From NCBI GenBank assembly GCA_027295645.1, contig JAPUKM010000084.1, positions 1 through 9,711 of the forward strand: a DNA stretch of 9,711 nt, read 5' to 3'. How positions within the stretch are numbered: the stretch's first letter is position 1; each line of letters opens with the position of its first letter. Of this stretch, positions 5,802 through 9,711 are shown in pieces. The notes under the pieces are model-generated. The model searched no databases and was not told the DNA's origin. It saw nothing but the letters and a program-made list of their open reading frames with translations. A program made the translations under genes and the position numbers. The stretch is from Chloroflexota bacterium (lineage in GTDB: Bacteria; Chloroflexota; Dehalococcoidia; Lucifugimonadales; JAPUKM01).

Positions 5802-7472
5802 CTACAGGGCAGCGCGTGCCATCCGCTTCTCCTCCTCGGCCACGGAATCGTCGAGCTTAACAAAGAGCGCCTCCGGTTTAGGAAGTGCCTGGCCGGGCTC
5901 CGGCCGTTGGAGGCTCCATCCCACCTCTTCAGGCTCTCCTGAAAAGCCAAGAAAGCGATGCAGAAGGCGGGAGCTGAAGGGCAGAAACGGGAACATTGCA
6001 GTCTTGAGAGCGGAGATCGCCACTAGCGTTACCCACAGAGATGTACCTGCGGCCTGCGGGTCCGCCGCAAGCGCCTTCCAGGGAGCCTTGGCGTCAAGAT
6101 ATCGGTTGGCCGCCTGGGCCAGTCCCATGGCGGTGGATAACGCCAAGCGGAAGCTACACACACTCACGTGTTTCCCAACCTCCTCTAGAGCACGCTCGGC
6201 ATGCTCCATTACCTTCTGGTCCTCTTCGTCCAGCTTGCCCGGTTGAGGGACCCGTCCCTGAAAGTTGCGATAGACCATGGTCAGCACCCTGTGTACCAAG
6301 TTACCGTAGGTTGCCACCAACTCGTCGTTGTTGCGGCGGATGAACTCCTCCCAGGTGAATTCGGTATCCGCCGCTTCCGGCATGTTTGCGGCGATGTAGT
6401 AGCGCAGCGGGTCCGGGTCATACCGCTCCAGGTAGTCGGATACCCACACCGCGCGGCGCTCGCTTTTTGAGAACTTGCCTCCGCCCAAGTTCATGTACTC
6501 ATTGGCGGGCACATGGTAGGGCAGGTTCAGACCGTCGTAGCCCATGAGCATGGCCGGCCAGATGATCGTGTGGAACGGAATGTTGTCTTTGCCCATGAAG
6601 TAGTAGCCCCTCACCCCTGGGTCTTGCCAGAACTCCCGCCACATCTCTGGCTTCCCTTGAAGCTGAGCCCATTCCTTGGAGGCCGACAGATAGCCGATAA
6701 CCGCCTCGAACCAGACATAGATGCGCTTCTCTTCGTACCCCGGGAAGGGCACGGGCACACCCCAGTTTATGTCGCGGGTGACCGCACGGTCGTGGAGGCC
6801 CTCCTTCAGGTAGCCGCGGGTGAAGTTCAGTACATTGGGTCTCCACTGGGTCTGCTGACCTGTCCACTCCAGAAGCTTATCCTGGAAGGCGCTGAGCTTC
6901 AGGAAGAGGTGCTTGGAGTCCCGGAACTCTGGAGGGTTCCCACAAAGGCGGCACCGCAGGTGGCTCATGTCAGCGGGGTTCATGGGTTTGCCGCAGACGT
7001 CGCACTGGTCTCCCCTCGCCGAGGGGTTGGCACAGTTGGGACAGGTGCCCTCTACAAACCGGTCGGGGAGGAAGCGCATGTCCGTAAGACAGTAGGGAAG
7101 CGACATGGTGTCCTCATAGATGAAGCCCTTCTTTTGAAGGCTACTGAACAGGTCCTGTACCACCTCACGGTGGTTATCCGTGCCGGTAGTGGTGAACAGA
7201 TCAAAGCCGATACCTAGTCGTTCCCAGGTATCCAGCTGGCTGCTCCGGTACTGGTCCACCACCGCCTGTGGGGAAACGCCCGTCTCCTCCGCTCGCAGCG
7301 TGATGGGCGTGCCGTGCTGGTCGCTGCCCGACACCATGAGTACGCTGTCGCCCTTTAATCGGTGGTATCGGGCGAAGATATCGGCGGCGATGTAGCACCC
7401 TGCCAGGTGTCCAAGGTGAAGTGGGCCGTTTGTATAGGGCCAAGCCACACCGATGAATATCTTCTCAGCCAT
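5802..7472 (-). CDS. metG: Methionyl-tRNA synthetase
   Basis: Class I aminoacyl-tRNA synthetase that charges tRNA-Met for initiation and elongation; cytoplasmic, 556 aa. Nucleotide-binding signature HLGH at residues 19-22 in WPYTNGPLHLGHLAG. Zinc-knuckle insertion with CPNC (144, 147) and CDVC (157, 160), then another pair CRLC (174, 177). Class signature KFSKS at 333-337 in the catalytic loop. The anticodon-binding helical domain follows from about 370 onward. It ends without the C-terminal EMAP/tRNA-binding dimerisation domain of E. coli MetG, as in many shorter MetRS proteins. Start ATG 7472 has AGAGGTT (7481-7487) eight bases upstream. It sits between rsmI (83-base gap, with its own extended -10) and the prenyl synthase (38-base gap). 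Ends in TAG. Confidence 0.97.
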   Translation of the reverse strand: MAEKIFIGVAWPYTNGPLHLGHLAGCYIAADIFARYHRLKGDSVLMVSGSDQHGTPITLRAEETGVSPQAVVDQYRSSQLDTWERLGIGFDLFTTTGTDNHREVVQDLFSSLQKKGFIYEDTMSLPYCLTDMRFLPDRFVEGTCPNCANPSARGDQCDVCGKPMNPADMSHLRCRLCGNPPEFRDSKHLFLKLSAFQDKLLEWTGQQTQWRPNVLNFTRGYLKEGLHDRAVTRDINWGVPVPFPGYEEKRIYVWFEAVIGYLSASKEWAQLQGKPEMWREFWQDPGVRGYYFMGKDNIPFHTIIWPAMLMGYDGLNLPYHVPANEYMNLGGGKFSKSERRAVWVSDYLERYDPDPLRYYIAANMPEAADTEFTWEEFIRRNNDELVATYGNLVHRVLTMVYRNFQGRVPQPGKLDEEDQKVMEHAERALEEVGKHVSVCSFRLALSTAMGLAQAANRYLDAKAPWKALAADPQAAGTSLWVTLVAISALKTAMFPFLPFSSRLLHRFLGFSGEPEEVGWSLQRPEPGQALPKPEALFVKLDDSVAEEEKRMARAAL

Positions 7473-7502
7473 ATAATAGCAACCTCTACCAAGCGCCTTC
7501 GC

Positions 7503-7511
7503 ATTGTAGCA
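7503..7511 (-). promoter_or_regulatory. Extended -10 promoter in the rsmI-metG gap
   Basis: On the minus strand this reads TGCTACAAT, the same nine bases as before the amidohydrolase. Transcription would begin near 7497, leaving about 25 bases before the metG start with a ribosome binding site in it. No clear -35 is visible. It would let metG and the prenyl synthase be expressed apart from rsmI. Confidence 0.45.
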
Positions 7512-7555
7512 TACGAAGAATCACAGACAGTGACGGTCTCCTCCCGCCAACGGGA

Positions 7556-8377
7556 CTATAGCTCCAGCCACAGGGCGTACACCCTCCGACGGGGGAGACC
7601 GTGCCTCTCAGCGATAGCTCCGACGGCCTCTCGTGCGGACAGCCCACCAGACTTCAACCGCCGCAACTCCTCGACCACCTCCTCAGCGTCGGCTGGCGTC
7701 TCCTGTTGCGTGGCGTCCGCGCCGCTTATCAGCAGAGTGAACTCCCCCTTCGGCTCGGAAAAGTGGGCTGTCGCCTGCCCGGCAGTGCCACGGTATATCT
7801 CCTCATACACCTTGGTCAGCTCTCGGCAGATCACAATCTGCCGTTGCTCTCCAAGAGTTGCGGCAAGGTCCTTGAGGGACGCGCGAATCCGGTGAGGTGC
7901 CTCGAAGACCACCACAGTCCTGGGCTCCGAAGCCACGCTCGTCAGCAGTCGCCGTCGCTCCTTTCCCCGGCGTGGAAGGTATCCAAGGAACAGGAACTGA
8001 TCGGCCGGCAGGCCGGAGACGGCCAGGGCCGTAGTGACCGCTGACGGCCCTGGTACAGGCACTACGGGGACACCTTGCTGTACGGCCGCCATCACCAGCT
8101 CCCTCCCAGGGTCCCTGATACCTGGGGTGCCGGCATCGGAGACCAGGGCAACGTCCACATCTCTCAGGCGGGCCAGAAGGTACGGTATCCGCTCCTCCCG
8201 GTTGTGCTCGTTGTAGCTGATGAGGGGTGTCCTGATCTCATGGCGGAGCAGCAGTTTCCTGGTGATCCGGGTGTCTTCGGCAGCAATGAGGCCCACCTCC
8301 CGCAGGACCCGCAGCGCACGCAGCGTCACATCCTCCAGATTGCCGATGGGCGTAGCTACAACGAAGAGGGTTGGCAT
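7556..8377 (-). CDS. rsmI: 16S rRNA (cytidine-1402-2'-O)-methyltransferase
   Basis: RsmI, a tetrapyrrole-methylase-fold enzyme that uses SAM to methylate the ribose of C1402 in the 16S rRNA decoding centre. It is 273 aa, usual for the family. Diagnostic blocks: VATPIGNLEDVTLRAL (7-22), AEDTR (33-37), SYNEHN (54-59), LVSDAGTPGIRDPG (78-91), PVPGPSAVTTALAVSGLP (107-124), FLGYLPR (130-136), FEAPHR (158-163) and CRELTKVYEE (184-193). A small C-terminal helical region (GLSAREAVGAIAERHGLPRRRVYALWLEL) is also typical. Start ATG 8377 is the natural family start, although its ribosome binding site is weak (GAGAG close to the ATG). First gene of the minus-strand row with metG and the prenyl synthase. 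Divergent from metF; the 94-base gap must hold both promoters. Ends in TAG. Confidence 0.96.
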   Translation of the reverse strand: MPTLFVVATPIGNLEDVTLRALRVLREVGLIAAEDTRITRKLLLRHEIRTPLISYNEHNREERIPYLLARLRDVDVALVSDAGTPGIRDPGRELVMAAVQQGVPVVPVPGPSAVTTALAVSGLPADQFLFLGYLPRRGKERRRLLTSVASEPRTVVVFEAPHRIRASLKDLAATLGEQRQIVICRELTKVYEEIYRGTAGQATAHFSEPKGEFTLLISGADATQQETPADAEEVVEELRRLKSGGLSAREAVGAIAERHGLPRRRVYALWLEL

Positions 8378-8435
8378 GGCTCTCGAAGCTGCTGAGCGAT
8401 AACGTTCACCACGGCGTATGGTATCACGACTTTGC

Positions 8436-8465
8436 TTGACGTCCCTTCACCACCCTCTCTATAGT
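8436..8465 (+). promoter_or_regulatory. Promoter for metF giving a leaderless mRNA
   Basis: TTGACG (8436-8441) and TATAGT (8460-8465) are separated by 18 bases, a strong sigma-70-type match. The seventh base after the -10 is 8472, the A of the metF ATG. Transcription would thus start at or within a base or two of the start codon, with no room for a ribosome binding site. Confidence 0.65.
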
Positions 8466-8471
8466 CACCGC

Positions 8472-9341
8472 ATGGCCACAATCATCGAGATGCTCGCTCA
8501 GCGCGAGGGGAAACCCCTCTTCCTGTGCGACTTCTCTCCGCCGAAGGGTGCGGACACGTCCACCTTAGAGCGGGTGATGGCGGTCGGTGCCGACTGTGTC
8601 TCCGTCGCCTACAGCCCGGGCAAGGCCGTGCGGGTGGACCCGGCTGTGGTGGCTCACCTCATTCGTCAGCGGGGCGATCAGGAGGCCATGTTTACTCTGG
8701 CCTGCCGCGACATGAATAAGCTGGCAATTCAGAACCACCTTCTCGGGGCCCAACTCCTGGGCGTCGAGAACGTTCTGGTGCTCCAGGGAGACCGCTTCAC
8801 CGAGCGCGACACCGCCCTGATGAAAGAGGTCAGAGACTTTACGCCCACCGGACTCATCAGGGCCATCGCGGCCATGAACGAAGGCACCGATTTTCGCAGC
8901 TCGAGCCTCCGAGCACCCACGGCCTTCTGCATCGGAGCGACCATTGACCTGGGGAGAGGCCCGATGGAGAGAGAGGTGGCCCTTGCGGTAAGGAAGGTCG
9001 ATGCTGGTGCCGACTTCTTCATCACACAGACCTTCTTCGATGTCAGCTTGGCGAGGCGATTTCTTGACATCTATCACACACACACCGGCACCACGTTTCC
9101 GAGGCCCATCTTCTACGGGCTCCAGATCCTCGTGCAGGACGGCCTCATCTTCGGCGACGTGCCGGAGGCCACGAGGCATGAGCTGGAGCAGGGAAGGCCC
9201 GGCACGGAGATCGCCCTGGAGCAGCTTCGCTCCTATGTTGACAACGCCATGCAGGGCATTTACCTGGTGCCACCCATCCTAAAGGGCGGACGTCGCGACT
9301 ACGCAGCCGCACAGGAGCTCCTGGAAGCCTTTCGGCGCTAG
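8472..9341 (+). CDS. metF: Methylenetetrahydrofolate reductase (MetF-like)
   Basis: FAD-dependent TIM-barrel enzyme that reduces 5,10-methylene- to 5-methyl-tetrahydrofolate, feeding methionine synthesis or the methyl branch of the Wood-Ljungdahl pathway. 289 aa from ATG 8472 (E. coli MetF is 296). Family features: FSPPKG near the N-terminus (21-26), VSVAYSPG (43-50), VLVLQGD with Asp107 at the LRGD position, CIGATIDLGRG (153-162), RKVDAGADFFITQTFFD (174-190) with Gln186 in the folate-binding ITQ-FFD block, and FYGLQIL (214-220). The residue expected to be the catalytic Glu (Glu28 in E. coli, in EFFPP) is Asp20 here. A start at 8418 would add 18 residues lying across the promoter, so it is rejected. 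The mRNA looks leaderless. Ends in TAG. Confidence 0.9.
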   Translation: MATIIEMLAQREGKPLFLCDFSPPKGADTSTLERVMAVGADCVSVAYSPGKAVRVDPAVVAHLIRQRGDQEAMFTLACRDMNKLAIQNHLLGAQLLGVENVLVLQGDRFTERDTALMKEVRDFTPTGLIRAIAAMNEGTDFRSSSLRAPTAFCIGATIDLGRGPMEREVALAVRKVDAGADFFITQTFFDVSLARRFLDIYHTHTGTTFPRPIFYGLQILVQDGLIFGDVPEATRHELEQGRPGTEIALEQLRSYVDNAMQGIYLVPPILKGGRRDYAAAQELLEAFRR

Positions 9342-9374
9342 CTGGGTGGCACGATTGCAGGAAGCTCGCCTGCC

Positions 9375-9404
9375 TTGACGCTACTCTCGGCCCGATGCTA
9401 CAGT
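9375..9404 (+). promoter_or_regulatory. Promoter for tRNA-Trp
   Basis: TTGACG (9375-9380) and TACAGT (9399-9404) are separated by 18 bases, and TGC precedes the -10, making an extended form. Transcription would start near 9411, about 12 bases before the tRNA. The -35 and spacer match those of the metF promoter. Confidence 0.6.
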
Positions 9405-9422
9405 GAGCTTGGGAGCGCACCA

Positions 9423-9499
9423 AGGAGCGTAGCTCAGTCTGGTAGAGCACCGGTCTCCAAAACCGGCGGTCGGAGGTTCGAATCCTCCCGCTCCTGCCA
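9423..9499 (+). tRNA. tRNA-Trp (anticodon CCA), CCA end encoded
   Basis: Full cloverleaf: acceptor stem AGGAGCG (9423-9429) with CGCTCCT (9489-9495), D-arm GCTC/GAGC, anticodon stem CCGGT/ACCGG with loop CTCCAAA (anticodon CCA, reads UGG), and T-arm GGAGG/CCTCC with TTCGAAT. The discriminator is G9496, the correct identity base for Trp, followed by encoded CCA at 9497-9499. The anticodon is the normal CCA, so this tRNA is not an amber suppressor. Confidence 0.96.
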
Positions 9500-9516
9500 G
9501 CCAGCAGATACAAAAA

Positions 9517-9551
9517 GAGGCCCCGGAGTCATCTCTGGGGCCTCAAGTTTT
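9517..9551 (+). terminator. Rho-independent terminator after tRNA-Trp
   Basis: GAGGCCCCGGAG (9517-9528) pairs with CTCTGGGGCCTC (9533-9544), one G-U pair, TCAT loop, then a short T-run at 9548-9551. An A-run at 9512-9516 means the reverse strand also resembles a terminator, so it may act in both directions. Confidence 0.85.
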
Positions 9552-9552
9552 G

Positions 9553-9577
9553 CAAACCGCTCACAAACCGCTCACAA
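9553..9577. repeat. Short tandem repeat, 11-bp unit
   Basis: CAAACCGCTCA occurs twice in direct succession (9553-9563, 9564-9574), followed by CAA. It sits just past the tRNA terminator. Nothing else to the window end (9711) looks like a gene. Confidence 0.6.
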
Positions 9578-9711
9578 GTTCCCGACTCCTCGCTACTGCT
9601 CAGGTCGCCTCTTTGAAATGCTCAATCAGCGCCTTGGGCTTGCCCTATTGACTGACTTAGGTGGGCCGATCACTGACTAATATCGACGAAGGCAAATGGG
9701 ATCCCCTCCGG

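Noticed and set aside
8418..8471. 18-residue N-terminal extension of metF
   Set aside because: It covers the TTGACG/TATAGT promoter, and the family normally starts near ATG 8472.
9357..9373. Terminator for metF (GCAGG / CCTGC)
   Set aside because: Only a 5-bp stem and no T-run.
9145..9513. 122-aa minus-strand frame containing SGRIRTSDRRFWRPVLYQ
   Set aside because: It is the antisense translation of tRNA-Trp plus the end of metF, a well-known type of false gene.
9587..9630. Possible tail of an integrase on the minus strand (PKALIEHFKEAT then stop)
   Set aside because: Only about a dozen residues, preceded by stop codons in frame; no second copy of the tRNA 3' end was seen to mark an attachment site.
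9375..9680. 101-aa plus-strand frame across tRNA-Trp
   Set aside because: It runs through the tRNA and its terminator; no coding character.

Overview
The window is about 9.7 kb of bacterial chromosome, apparently moderately GC-rich. The gene content (rpiB, a YtcJ-type amidohydrolase, a long-chain prenyl synthase, metG, rsmI, a MetF-type reductase, tRNA-Trp) fits a free-living bacterium. My best guess from protein style and gene grouping is Chloroflexota, possibly a Dehalococcoidia/SAR202-like lineage. That placement is an impression, not a demonstrated result.

Layout. 1-73: two tandem copies of a 34-bp repeat that touch the left edge, perhaps the terminus of a mobile element. 82-649 (minus): a run of small predicted membrane proteins of 58, 80-89 and about 35 aa; the 58-aa gene is the best supported of them. 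650-1084: no confident gene. 1085-1294 (plus): a 69-aa protein ending in a His/Cys cluster. 1365-1820 (minus): rpiB. 1798-2027 (minus): a frameshifted C-terminal relic of trehalose-6-phosphate synthase, overlapping the rpiB start. 2100-3067 (plus): an AT-rich regulatory region and an orphan OmpR/PhoB-type response regulator. 3112-3253: a hairpin, a promoter, and a second hairpin that covers a ribosome binding site. 3254-4786 (plus): amidohydrolase. 4783-8377 (minus): the row rsmI - metG - polyprenyl diphosphate synthase, with the synthase interrupted by one in-frame TAG. 8436-9341 (plus): a promoter and metF, apparently transcribed as a leaderless mRNA. 9375-9551 (plus): promoter, tRNA-Trp(CCA) and a rho-independent terminator. 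9552-9711: no gene seen.

How the parts fit. Most genes are housekeeping: translation (rsmI modifies 16S rRNA, metG charges tRNA-Met, tRNA-Trp), isoprenoid chain elongation (quinone side chain or lipid carrier), pentose-phosphate metabolism (rpiB) and one-carbon metabolism (metF). The amidohydrolase and the response regulator stand alone, with no visible substrate pathway or partner kinase. A promoter style recurs: an extended -10 of the form TG(C/T)TACAAT or TGCTACAGT, or TTGACG with an 18-bp spacer. Seven of the eight intact confident protein genes end in TAG.

I found no convincing new multi-gene system. The points most worth following are the amber codon in the prenyl synthase, the otsA relic, the leaderless metF promoter, the hairpin over the amidohydrolase ribosome binding site, and the cluster of small membrane proteins.
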